19,890 bases of DNA, taken from Verrucomicrobia bacterium UBA3761 (GTDB lineage: Bacteria; Verrucomicrobiota; Kiritimatiellia; RFP12; UBA1067). Positions 1-6,708 of the stretch are shown piece by piece. The stretch's first letter is position 1. The number at the start of each line of letters is the position of its first letter. The stretch is from assembly GCA_002371135.1 (NCBI GenBank), contig DFGB01000055.1:1-19890 (forward strand), given 5' to 3'. The position numbers and the translations under genes were made by a program. A model generated the notes under the pieces. The model ran no database searches. It worked only from the letters and a program-made list of their open reading frames with translations, and was not told the DNA's origin.

Positions 1-207
1 TCGCCGGAAAAGGCGCTTGGCGATTTGCTCTTGTCGAGATCCAACCTGCGAATCTCGTCGCCCGATTCGCTAAGGTCGTTTCTGGCGGACGACATACGCT
101 TTGATTTCGATGCATTTGGAAATCCGGATAAGACGATTCTAAAGGGAATGGCGGAGAGTGGACACAAGCCGCTTTTGATGAAGGCATTGGAAAGGATGTT
201 CTCATGA
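1..207 (+). CDS. AbiEi-type antitoxin, C-terminal part (5' end outside window)
   Basis: The reading frame is open from base 1, so this is the last 68 residues of a longer protein. It starts with SPEKALGDLLLS, which resembles the 'EKAL-DLL' segment found near the C-terminus of AbiEi/type IV toxin-antitoxin antitoxins, followed by a short helical tail. The stop overlaps the start of the next gene by 4 nt (ATGA at 204-207), the arrangement expected of an abiEi-abiEii pair. In characterised AbiE systems the antitoxin is a DNA-binding repressor of its own operon and does not contact the toxin directly. The winged-helix N-terminus that would confirm this is not in the window, so the call rests on the EKAL motif and on the unmistakable partner. 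Confidence 0.72.
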   Translation, partial: SPEKALGDLLLSRSNLRISSPDSLRSFLADDIRFDFDAFGNPDKTILKGMAESGHKPLLMKALERMFS

Positions 208-1034
208 CGCTCTACGATTCTATGGTTGAAAGCTATGCGCCGAAGTCCGCAGCCGAGCGGGTTGCCGTTCAGCAGGAAGTAATGCAGCTGATTGCGTTGG
301 CGGGACTTGCAAGGGGGGGCTTCTTCGAGAAGGCGGCATTCTACGGCGGAACATGCCTGCATCTGTTCTACGGGATGGAGCGGTTCTCCGAGGACATGGA
401 CTTTTCCCTTCTCGAGCCAAACCCCTCGTTTGATTTCGAGTCGTACTTTCCTGCGATAAAGGAGGAGTTCGCTCTTGCGGGGAAGGAGGTCGAGATACAA
501 CTGAAGCACAAGGGACGGCCTTCGTCCGTGGAGAGCGCGTTTCTAAAGGAGTCGTCTGAGGTGTTCAGAATCGGCTTCACGACGCAAAAGCAGATCAAGG
601 TCAAGATCGAGGTTGACATTGAACCGCCACCGGGCTTTTCAACAGAACAAAAGCTGTTGGTCAAGCCGGTGTCGCGCTGGATTCGTACCTATTCGATAGG
701 CGATCTGTTTGCCGGAAAGGTCAGCGCTGCTCTTTTCCGTGCCTGGCGCACGCGAACCAAGGGACGCGACTGGTACGATCTTGAGTGGTATGTGAAGAAT
801 GGCTATGCATGCCATTTGGGGCACCTTGTGGAGCGGTGCAAGGAGTCCGCCCCCGAAATCGACCTTTCTTCGCGCGAAGCGCTCATTGCCGCGTTTAGGA
901 AGCGCATTGCGACAATAGACTTCAAGGCAGCGAGCGAAGATGTCCGACCGTTTTTGAAGGATGCTTCCTGTCTGGATATCTGGAGTCAAGAGTATTTCAA
1001 TTCGCTTGTCGATATGATCAAGGTGGAGTTGTAG
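204..1034 (+). CDS. AbiEii/AbiGii-family nucleotidyltransferase toxin
   Basis: This 276-residue protein is of usual length for AbiEii, a DNA polymerase beta-like nucleotidyltransferase acting as the toxin of type IV toxin-antitoxin/abortive infection systems. Motif I is intact: YGGTCLHLFYG (about 47-57), then RFSEDMDFSL (60-69) with the paired acidic residues D64 and D66. A second acidic strand, KIEVDIE, sits at 134-140. The third block is GDLFAGKVSAAL (167-178) with K172, and KGRDWYDLEWYV (186-197) carries the conserved RDWYDL signature. All expected catalytic motifs are present, so it looks functional. It is translationally coupled to the antitoxin by a 4-nt overlap. Its natural targets are tRNA or NTP-linked substrates in studied relatives; the substrate here is unknown. 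Confidence 0.93.
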   Translation: MTLYDSMVESYAPKSAAERVAVQQEVMQLIALAGLARGGFFEKAAFYGGTCLHLFYGMERFSEDMDFSLLEPNPSFDFESYFPAIKEEFALAGKEVEIQLKHKGRPSSVESAFLKESSEVFRIGFTTQKQIKVKIEVDIEPPPGFSTEQKLLVKPVSRWIRTYSIGDLFAGKVSAALFRAWRTRTKGRDWYDLEWYVKNGYACHLGHLVERCKESAPEIDLSSREALIAAFRKRIATIDFKAASEDVRPFLKDASCLDIWSQEYFNSLVDMIKVEL

Positions 1035-1038
1035 GTCT

Positions 1039-1170
1039 TTAGACAGGATTAACAGGATTAAGAAAGAAACGGAGGAATGAGGTGTCTATGAAAATCAGAA
1101 ACATTGCAATTGGAATTGCTGTTGTCGGTGCCATTATTGCCGGCGGCGTGGCGGCGGTGGCGTGGCAGAA
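1039..1170 (+). repeat. Leader duplication, copy 1 (with 9-nt tandem)
   Basis: Bases 1052-1170 align without gaps to 2074-2192, with about 16 mismatches in 119 nt by my count. The first 39 bases, through the ATG, are identical. The homology includes a Shine-Dalgarno (GGAGG 1071-1075), the start codon region and the first 28 codons of a membrane-anchored protein. Just upstream, copy 1 carries two tandem ACAGGATTA units (1043-1051, 1052-1060), while copy 2 has only one (2074-2082). The block starts 5 to 8 nt after the abiEii stop. Confidence 0.9.
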
Positions 1171-1198
1171 TGCCGCAGTCGCTCCACGCACTATTTGA
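1088..1198 (+). pseudogene. Orphan 36-residue N-terminal fragment of the L,D-transpeptidase-like gene
   Basis: The ATG at 1088 (or GTG at 1082) follows GGAGG and opens a 36-codon frame that stops at 1196-1198. The first 28 residues (MKIRNIAIGI... ending VAAVAWQN) match the N-terminal membrane anchor of the protein encoded at 2104-3357. After that the match ends abruptly, 8 codons before a stop. It is most simply a duplicated gene start whose body has been lost. It could still be translated into a small single-pass membrane peptide, since the ribosome binding site and the hydrophobic segment are intact. Expression cannot be judged from sequence. Confidence 0.7.
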
Positions 1199-1231
1199 TA
1201 CTGAGTCCAACAGAAAGGTAGGGCTGTTTAA

Positions 1232-1909
1232 ATGAGAACTCATATTAAAGACATGATCGCCGGATGCGTCGCCTTGCTGAGCGGCATTGCGTTTGCGCAT
1301 TTCCCGATTGGCGTGAGCCCCGAGTCTGACGACGGGCTTGTGCGCGTTGGCTGGACGCCGGTTCAGCTTGGAATTTGCTCGTGCCGTCCCGTCCAGCTCT
1401 TCCCCGGCGATGCCGACGTATACGGCATTGCGGCAGGTGCGCTGAATTTGAATCAGATGTCGGCCGTCGCTTCGCTGTCTCCGCTTAATATGGTCAGGCG
1501 AAACTATTTCGCGCAGATCGGGCTGATTGACGTCTGCGAGCTCAACTGCGCATTGGAGGTTGGGCTTCTTAATCTCACAGAGCGAAATTTTGGCGTGAGT
1601 GTTGGTGTCTTTAACGTCGAATCGCCTGACGGTCGCTTGGGAAACGACGGCCAATTCTCCTGGTTGCCGGGCTTGCAGGTCGGGTTGGTCAACGGCGGTT
1701 GCGGGGTGCAGACTGGTTTCTACAACATTGGCGGCAGGCTTCAAATCGGCGCACTCAATGCTGATGGCAGCGTGCAGATCGGCTTGCTTAATGCTGCGAT
1801 CAATGGAGACAATCGCAGTGCATGTTTTCAGATCGGCTTGCTCAACTACAACCCGCGCGGAATCGTCAAGTGGATGCCGATATTTAACTTCTCACGCGGC
1901 AATGAGTAG
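1232..1909 (+). CDS. Secreted GLxN-repeat surface protein (LA_2272-like)
   Basis: The 225-residue product has a Sec signal peptide (MRTHIKDMIAGCVALLSGIAFA, predicted cut after AFA at about 22). The rest is built from short degenerate units of the form (Q/E)-(I/V)-G-(L/A/V)-(L/F)-N. Nine can be picked out, including EVGLLN, SVGVFN, QVGLVN, QTGFYN, QIGALN and QIGLLN twice. Such G-L-x-N repeats resemble the LA_2272 surface-repeat type of putative cell-surface proteins and may fold as a beta structure. The function is unknown and I assign none. It lies between the two copies of the duplicated leader, so it is part of the 1022-bp unit that homologous recombination could remove. The ribosome binding site is weak (AGG near 1217-1222). 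Confidence 0.72.
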   Translation: MRTHIKDMIAGCVALLSGIAFAHFPIGVSPESDDGLVRVGWTPVQLGICSCRPVQLFPGDADVYGIAAGALNLNQMSAVASLSPLNMVRRNYFAQIGLIDVCELNCALEVGLLNLTERNFGVSVGVFNVESPDGRLGNDGQFSWLPGLQVGLVNGGCGVQTGFYNIGGRLQIGALNADGSVQIGLLNAAINGDNRSACFQIGLLNYNPRGIVKWMPIFNFSRGNE

Positions 1910-2036
1910 CGACGATGACAGAAATTCGCCAGAAGCAGATTCCCTATCGCAGGCCATCTTGTACGCGAAGCATCCCGCAATGACAGGCAGCTTGCTGCTT
2001 CTTGGAGGCGATGGTGCTGGAAAGGCGCGTTTCTGA
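1902..2036 (+). other. Possible small ORF, 44 residues, unrecognised
   Basis: An ATG at 1902 overlaps the last codons of the preceding gene and opens a 44-residue frame ending at 2036. The peptide starts very acidic (MSSDDDRNSPEAD) and ends SLLLLGGDGAGKARF, which resembles a P-loop only superficially and is too short to be an NTPase. I recognise no family. The rest of the gap to 2073 shows no clear promoter or hairpin. It could be a real coupled small protein, a gene remnant or chance. Confidence 0.25.
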
Positions 2037-2069
2037 GATCATTTGAGGATTAGATGGGGGAGAAAAGTA

Positions 2070-2192
2070 TTAGACAGGATTAAGAAAGAAACGGAGGAAT
2101 GAGGTGTCTATGAAATTCAGAAACATTGCAGTCGGAATTGTTGTTGGCGGCATTATCTTCACCGCTGCCGTGGCGGCGGTGGCGTGGCAGAA
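2070..2192 (+). repeat. Leader duplication, copy 2
   Basis: This is the second copy of the block described at 1039-1170. It keeps one ACAGGATTA unit (2074-2082), the same purine-rich Shine-Dalgarno (GGAGG 2093-2097) and the same GTG/ATG start region (2104/2110). It continues into the intact L,D-transpeptidase-like gene. The two copies are direct repeats 1022 bp apart. Confidence 0.9.
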
Positions 2193-3357
2193 GGGCTTGT
2201 CTGCCCGCGAAACGGTGGAGCTTGGCGCCGGCGTGATTGCGCGGCACACGATCGCGGAAAGAACGGCGGCGATTCTCGCGAAGAAGCCGCATCTGAAAGG
2301 CATTGCGGAAAGCGCAGGAGGAAAGTTGCGGATACTCGTCTTCAAGAACGAGCGGTCCGTCGAAGTCCACGCACCTGGCTGGAAAGCTCCGCGCATCTAT
2401 CCGATGACGGCCTTCAGTGGAACGCTCGGCCCGAAGCTGCGCGAGGGCGATGGACAGATACCGGAGGGCATCTACGGAATTGGATACCTGAACCCGAATT
2501 CAAGCTACTATCTTTCGCTCAAGATGACATATCCGAGCGCATCGGATAGGGCGCGCGCAAAAGCGGACGGGCGCACGAATCTTGGCGGAGACATCATGAT
2601 TCACGGAAAGGCGGTCACAATCGGGTGCGTGCCTGTCGGCGACGATGCGATCGAAGACATCTTCTATCTCGCCAACGCCGTTGGAATCAATAACGTCTCG
2701 GTCATAATCGCGCCATACGACATGCGTAAAGGCCGCAAGCCGGAACTGGAACGTTCGCCGCTCAAATGGTATCCCAACCTCTGCAGGGGAATCGAGATTG
2801 CGCTTTTGGGTGCAGCGAAGCTCTACAGCCGGTTTCTTGAGGGACCTTCTGATGAGTCGTTGCTGGATGTCGTTATGGCGATTGACGGCGGTTATTGGGA
2901 CGAACAAATGCGGCACTATATGAGGCTTGAACTATCGCCGGAAACGCGCGTGCGGACAATTTACAAATCGGCGGACGCGAAGATTGACAACCGCTCAATC
3001 GCCGTATTTCTCGTTTCCGAAATGCTTAAGTTCGAGCCGCCATGCGACGATCCTCCACTTTGGTGCCTGACTGCATGTCGCTCCATTCTTGATGAGAATG
3101 AGCCGTATCGTGGGTATGAATGTCCATATAGAATTCATGTGTTTCCTGCCACAAGCGAAGGAATAGCCTTGGCGCGAAAACGAATAGGAGAAAATATCCG
3201 TTTAGGCGATGACATTGAAATGTGGAATAAACACGAGGAAAACGTGCATGAAAGTAATGGCAATTGCAGTGAGTGCGCTCTGCTTGGCAGGGTGCATACT
3301 TCCGGTCCCTCACATACGTCAGCACATTCATGCGACGCAGGGAATAGTCGTAGATAG
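2104..3357 (+). CDS. Membrane-anchored L,D-transpeptidase/YafK (DpaA)-type YkuD-domain protein
   Basis: The protein of up to 417 residues has an N-terminal membrane anchor (about 8-28) and a YkuD-like domain at about 70-215. The active-site stretch is IMIHGKAVTIGCVPVGD (165-180), with His167, the Ser/Thr-x-G-Cys core and Cys175. The H-G-x5-G-C spacing followed by a GDDAIEDIF helix matches the YafK branch better than classical ErfK/YbiS enzymes. E. coli YafK (DpaA) cleaves the lipoprotein-peptidoglycan link rather than forming cross-links, so either activity is possible at the cell wall. The 200-residue C-terminal region is not recognised. GTG 2104 has better spacing to GGAGG than ATG 2110. 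The last 110 nt overlap the next gene, and the residues there look like an out-of-frame reading, so the true C-terminus is doubtful. Confidence 0.8.
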   Translation: MSMKFRNIAVGIVVGGIIFTAAVAAVAWQKGLSARETVELGAGVIARHTIAERTAAILAKKPHLKGIAESAGGKLRILVFKNERSVEVHAPGWKAPRIYPMTAFSGTLGPKLREGDGQIPEGIYGIGYLNPNSSYYLSLKMTYPSASDRARAKADGRTNLGGDIMIHGKAVTIGCVPVGDDAIEDIFYLANAVGINNVSVIIAPYDMRKGRKPELERSPLKWYPNLCRGIEIALLGAAKLYSRFLEGPSDESLLDVVMAIDGGYWDEQMRHYMRLELSPETRVRTIYKSADAKIDNRSIAVFLVSEMLKFEPPCDDPPLWCLTACRSILDENEPYRGYECPYRIHVFPATSEGIALARKRIGENIRLGDDIEMWNKHEENVHESNGNCSECALLGRVHTSGPSHTSAHSCDAGNSRR

Positions 3358-3733
3358 CAATACAGGAAAACCAGTTGCCGGTGCAAAAGTCGAGATTGGC
3401 GCTGGCCGGTATATGCAGGAGACTGTAACGGATTCGTCAGGGCATTTCTCAATAGAGGACGTACAAGGGTGGCACATGATATTCTGGATAGGCCCTCCTT
3501 CGTCAGGGGTGTTGCTTCCAACGCATGTGGATTATGCGGACGGATTTTTTCATGTGGTCGTAATCTCGGCCCTCGGATATCCGCGTCAATCTTTTGACCT
3601 TGGCGTTTCAGAGTCGAATGACACCTACACATATCCATTGGAGAAACAGCTGATGGAAGAGTGTCGTTTGGATGAAGAGGGATTCCCTATTCTGCGCGAG
3701 AGGCGCCCTATTCGTACTAGCGGAAACAAATAA
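3248..3733 (+). CDS. Lipoprotein with carboxypeptidase regulatory-like domain
   Basis: I start this gene at ATG 3248 rather than further upstream, because it follows GAGGAA (3235-3240) with 7-nt spacing and opens a textbook lipoprotein signal: MKVMAIAVSALCLAGC, lipobox LAGC with Cys16. The 161-residue product then shows GIVVDSNTGKPVAGAKVEI followed by TVTDSSGHFSI, the signature of a carboxypeptidase-regulatory-like (transthyretin/Ig-like beta sandwich) domain. Such domains are structural or binding modules in surface proteins. The C-terminal part (about 90-161) is not recognised. It overlaps the end of the YkuD-domain gene by 110 nt and is probably in the same transcript. Its codons are less GC-rich than those of genes after 3740. 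Confidence 0.75.
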   Translation: MKVMAIAVSALCLAGCILPVPHIRQHIHATQGIVVDSNTGKPVAGAKVEIGAGRYMQETVTDSSGHFSIEDVQGWHMIFWIGPPSSGVLLPTHVDYADGFFHVVVISALGYPRQSFDLGVSESNDTYTYPLEKQLMEECRLDEEGFPILRERRPIRTSGNK

Positions 3734-3750
3734 AACCGAAGGGGCCTTTG

Positions 3751-4254
3751 ATGGATGCGCAGAGGGCCGTGTCGTGGATGCGCGCAAACGCCGCGACGCT
3801 CCAGATCGACCCGGCGAAGATCGCGCAGATCGGCTTCTCCGCCGGCGCGAACCTGACCGCCAGGACGGCGAACAATTTCAAGAAGCGCAGCTACGAGCCG
3901 ATCGACGAAATCGATGCAATGAGTTCCCGCCCCGACGCGACGCTGCTCGTCTACCCCGGCGGGTTGCTGAAGGGCGGCTTCCGCGCACGCCCCACGCCGG
4001 ATCTCGCGTTTTGCGAGGATACCTTCGTCGTCAAGGATACTCCTCCCGTCTTCATAATGCAGACGGAGGACGACTTCTGCCAGGTCGAAAATTCTCTCGC
4101 CTACTATCTCGCGTGCAAGAAGTGCGGCGTGCCGGCGGCGATGCTGCTAGGCCCCAAGGGCGGCCACGGCTATGGCTCGCGCAGGACCGGCCGCGACAAC
4201 GATACATGGCCCGACGTCGCCGCCACATGGCTCAAGCGCACGCTGGGATTCTGA
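3751..4254 (+). pseudogene. 5'-truncated alpha/beta-hydrolase (acetyl esterase family)
   Basis: The 167 residues correspond to the C-terminal half of an esterase/lipase of the Aes/BD-FAE type. The nucleophile elbow GFSAG (Ser30), an acidic residue in QTEDDF (Asp107/108) and the catalytic His in GGHGYG (His139) are all present. The N-terminal half, including the HGGG oxyanion loop expected about 80-100 residues before the elbow, is missing. The frame is open only back to 3721 and the homologous feel begins around 3736 (GPLMDAQRAV). Upstream sequence belongs to a lipoprotein gene of different composition. A chance AAGGGG lies 6 nt before ATG 3751, so a fragment might be made, but it should not fold as an active esterase. 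Confidence 0.75.
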
Positions 4255-4255
4255 A

Positions 4256-4353
4256 AATGTGGAAATGTGAAAATGTGAAAGTGTGAAAATGCCGTGCGTC
4301 TGCCGCGCTGTCGCGGTGGCGGCCGCGATTCCACATTTCCACATTTCCACATT
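4256..4353. repeat. Intergenic hairpin built of AATGTGRA 8-nt words
   Basis: Starting 2 nt after the esterase stop, the left arm reads AATGTGGA, AATGTGAA, AATGTGAA, AGTGTGAA at 8-nt spacing. The right arm (4332-4353) reads CACATTTC, CACATTTC, CACATT. Bases 4256-4277 and 4332-4353 are reverse complements with one mismatch in 22. The loop is GC-rich and holds its own CGCG-type pairing. It ends at the -35 of the sialidase promoter. It could terminate the upstream transcript, or be a mobile repeat. Confidence 0.88.
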
Positions 4354-4381
4354 GGCAACATTAATCGGATTATGGTATAAT
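4352..4381 (+). promoter_or_regulatory. Extended -10 promoter for the sialidase gene
   Basis: TTGGCA (4352-4357), an 18-nt spacer and TATAAT (4376-4381) preceded by TGG (extended -10). It lies 34 nt ahead of the chosen start codon. The string TATGGTATAAT recurs at the regulator promoter near 18708-18718. Confidence 0.75.
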
Positions 4382-4415
4382 ATTCGCGTTGGTCAAACTG
4401 TATAAAGGAGCGGAG

Positions 4416-5519
4416 ATGAAAAGAGGAGCGATATTGGCCATGGCGTGCATTGCCGCGGCGGGCGCGTTCGCGGCCGGCGAGAAGACGGTGCTGTGGAAAA
4501 ACGGCGACGCCGGGATAGCGGTGTATCGCATTCCGGCGCTGTGCGCGGCGCCGAACGGCGACCTTGTCGCCGCGTGCGACGCGCGCAAGAACAACGGCGG
4601 CGACCTCAACATCTTCCAGCCCATCAACATCTCGATCCGCCGCTCCTCCGACGACGGCAAGACGTGGTCCGCGCCGGAGAATTCCTGGACGTGGCCTTGG
4701 GGCGACAAGGAGAAATGGGCGGGCTCGGATCCTTCGTTCGTCGTCGACAAGGAAGCGAAGAAAATCTTCCTGTTCTACAACGTCTGGAAGTGGGAGGACG
4801 AAAAAGACTGGAACAACAACGTCTACCGCTTCTACGTGCAGGAATCGTCCGACAACGGCAAGACGTGGTCCAAGCCGCGCGATATTTCCAAGGACATCGC
4901 GTTCCCGGGGTGGGGTTTCGGCAAGGCGAGGAAGGCGGGCGGATTCATCTTCATTTCGTCCGGCTCGGGCATCCAGACCTCCGACGGCACTCTCCTGCAC
5001 ACGATCGTGCACGTCAACGACGGCAATGCGCTTTTCGGTTCGACCGACCATGGCAGGACGTGGAAGGCGATCGGCAAGCCGGTGAAGAACGGCGACGAGT
5101 GCAAGGTGGTGGAGTTGCAGGATGGCTCGTGGATGATCAATTCTCGCTGGCGCGGCGGCGGCCGCCAGATTCACGTCACCAGGGATCGCGGACAGACGTG
5201 GGAATCGCGCTACGACGCCTCGCTCGTCGATCCCGAATGCAATGCGCAAATCATGCGCTACGGCAAGGTGCTCCTGTTCTCGAATTGCAAGGCGAACGGC
5301 CGGCGCAATCTGCACTTGCGCGCGTCGCTCGACGATGGTCGCACGTGGGGCGAGGGCGTGTGCGTGTGCCCCGAGGGCGCTGCGTATTCCGACATGGCCG
5401 TTCTGAAGAACGGCGACATCGGCATTCTCTACGAAGGGGCCGGATATGCGACGATCAATTTCACGACCGTCCCGCGCAACGATGCCGTGAGCGATATCGC
5501 CGGGCGCAAGGAAAAGTGA
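4416..5519 (+). CDS. Secreted exo-alpha-sialidase (GH33)
   Basis: The start at ATG 4416 is chosen for AAAGGAG (4404-4410) and a signal peptide (MKRGAILAMACIAAAGAFA, cut at about 19). The mature protein of about 348 residues is a six-bladed sialidase. It has the YRIPAL motif with Arg38, DAR (55-57) and the candidate acid/base Asp63. Five Asp boxes (S/T-x-D-x-G-x-T-W) start at 77, 144, 209, 255 and 304. The further arginines of the triad are Arg244 and Arg296/297, and the nucleophile is Tyr324 in AYSDMAVL with LYE following. It should release terminal sialic acid from glycoconjugates outside the cytoplasm, fitting a mucin-exposed gut niche. No sialic acid transporter or lyase gene lies nearby, so the released sugar may be used elsewhere or only exposes underlying glycans. 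Confidence 0.95.
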   Translation: MKRGAILAMACIAAAGAFAAGEKTVLWKNGDAGIAVYRIPALCAAPNGDLVAACDARKNNGGDLNIFQPINISIRRSSDDGKTWSAPENSWTWPWGDKEKWAGSDPSFVVDKEAKKIFLFYNVWKWEDEKDWNNNVYRFYVQESSDNGKTWSKPRDISKDIAFPGWGFGKARKAGGFIFISSGSGIQTSDGTLLHTIVHVNDGNALFGSTDHGRTWKAIGKPVKNGDECKVVELQDGSWMINSRWRGGGRQIHVTRDRGQTWESRYDASLVDPECNAQIMRYGKVLLFSNCKANGRRNLHLRASLDDGRTWGEGVCVCPEGAAYSDMAVLKNGDIGILYEGAGYATINFTTVPRNDAVSDIAGRKEK

Positions 5520-5568
5520 TTGAAGCTGCTTGAAAACGAATACAACAACATTCCAGGGAACAACCGAC

Positions 5569-6537
5569 ATGAGCGAAATCAACGGAGATCTGATGGTATT
5601 TTCCGGCACGGCGAATCTGCCGCTCGCCGAGAAGGTCGCCAACTACCTAGGGCGGCCGCTGAACAAAATCGACATACGCCATTTCCCCGACGGCGAGACG
5701 TTCTGCCAGATCGATGAGACGGTGCGCGGCAAGGACGTGTTCGTGATCCAGTCCGGCAGCCCCGCGCCGAACGATGCATACATGGAGCTCTTCATAATCA
5801 TGGACGCGCTGCGGCGCGGTTCCGCCGCGCGCATCACCGCCGTGCTGCCTTACTACGGCTACGCGCGCCAGGACCGCAAGGACCAGCCACGCGTGCCGAT
5901 TACGGCGCGCCTCATCGCAAACCTCCTCGAAAGCGCCGGCGCGAGCAGGGTGCTCACGATGGACCTTCACGCCAACCAGATTCAGGGATTCTTCGACATC
6001 CCTCTCGACCATCTCCACGCCGAGCCCGTAATCCTCAAGTATATCCGCGACCAGCATTTCGCAAACCCGATCGTCGTCGCGCCTGATACCGGCGGAGCAA
6101 AGACCGCCTACGCATATTCGCGCAAGCTCGCGACGGGCCTTGCCATCGTCGCCAAGCAGCGCACGGGCGACTCGATCGTCGACGCGTTCTCGATCGTCGG
6201 CGACGTGAAGGGCTGCAACGTCATCATGATCGACGACATGACGGCGACGGGCGGCACGCTTTCGGCCGCGGCCAAGCTCTGCCGCGAGAACGGCGCCAAG
6301 TCCGTCCATGCGTTCGTATCCCACTTCCCGCTGACCGCCAAAGGCGTCGAAAGGCTGATGGGCGAGACGCAGCTTGACGAACTCGTCGTCACGGATTCGA
6401 TTCCGCTCCGTGCCGGGTTCGATCCTTCGAAACTGCCGTTCAAGTTGACGCAGCTTTCCGTCGCGCCGCTCATCGGAGAAGCGATCATGCGCATCCACTC
6501 CGACGAGAGCGTCAACGATTTGTTCAACCACGAATAG
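5569..6537 (+). CDS. prs: Ribose-phosphate pyrophosphokinase (PRPP synthetase)
   Basis: Prs makes 5-phosphoribosyl-1-diphosphate from ribose 5-phosphate and ATP for nucleotide, histidine and tryptophan synthesis. With ATG 5569 (AGGGAA upstream) the product is 322 residues. ATG 5593, preceded by GGAG, would give 314 and is a fair alternative. Family blocks are YYGYARQDRK (95-104), VLTMDLHANQIQGFFDIPLD (128-147), the ribose-phosphate region VVAPDTGGAKTA (169-180) and the PRPP loop VIMIDDMTATGGT (218-230). The flexible-loop segment reads AKQRTG, where the usual class I enzymes have a KRR-like stretch. It follows the sialidase by 49 nt without a clear promoter. Confidence 0.97.
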   Translation: MSEINGDLMVFSGTANLPLAEKVANYLGRPLNKIDIRHFPDGETFCQIDETVRGKDVFVIQSGSPAPNDAYMELFIIMDALRRGSAARITAVLPYYGYARQDRKDQPRVPITARLIANLLESAGASRVLTMDLHANQIQGFFDIPLDHLHAEPVILKYIRDQHFANPIVVAPDTGGAKTAYAYSRKLATGLAIVAKQRTGDSIVDAFSIVGDVKGCNVIMIDDMTATGGTLSAAAKLCRENGAKSVHAFVSHFPLTAKGVERLMGETQLDELVVTDSIPLRAGFDPSKLPFKLTQLSVAPLIGEAIMRIHSDESVNDLFNHE

Positions 6538-6560
6538 GCATTGGGGATTTCCCGGTTTTC

Positions 6561-6686
6561 GATTGCTTCAAGCCGCCTGGTTGTATCGCAGAGGCGCAGA
6601 GATGCAGAGTGGGCAGAGGACTTTTCGGCTTTTCAACTTTTTATCTCTGCTCCTCTGCGATAAGAAGAAATGCTTGAAATGCAATC
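6561..6686. repeat. Intergenic hairpin built of GCAGAG words
   Basis: The inner arms are 6584-6603 and 6643-6662, reverse complements with one mismatch in 20. The left arm continues as GCAGAG at 6588, 6596, 6604 and 6613 (8 to 9-nt spacing). The outer arms are GATTGCTTCAAGC (6561-6573) and GCTTGAAATGCAATC (6672-6686), complementary with a 2-nt bulge. The element fills the gap between prs and pth, starting 23 nt after the prs stop. The U-rich run TCAACTTTTTATC is in the loop, not after the stem, so it is not a classical rho-independent terminator. Confidence 0.88.
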
Positions 6687-6708
6687 GGACAATTGAAGAT
6701 TTGGCAAG

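Noticed and set aside
1976..2036. P-loop NTPase suggested by GGDGAGK in the 44-residue ORF
   Set aside because: The frame ends a few residues later and has no Walker B or further domain, so the resemblance is not meaningful.
4256..4353. CRISPR array from regularly spaced short repeats
   Set aside because: Repeat words are 7 to 9 nt with no spacers and occur as inverted arms; no cas gene is present.
4170..5642. 490-residue minus-strand frame opposite the sialidase
   Set aside because: It is a GC-driven shadow: low-complexity Arg/Ala/Val composition, no family motifs, and the plus-strand sialidase has every catalytic motif.
6561..6686. Classical rho-independent terminator
   Set aside because: The stem is long and interrupted and the T-run sits in the loop instead of directly after the stem; termination remains possible but not by the standard pattern.
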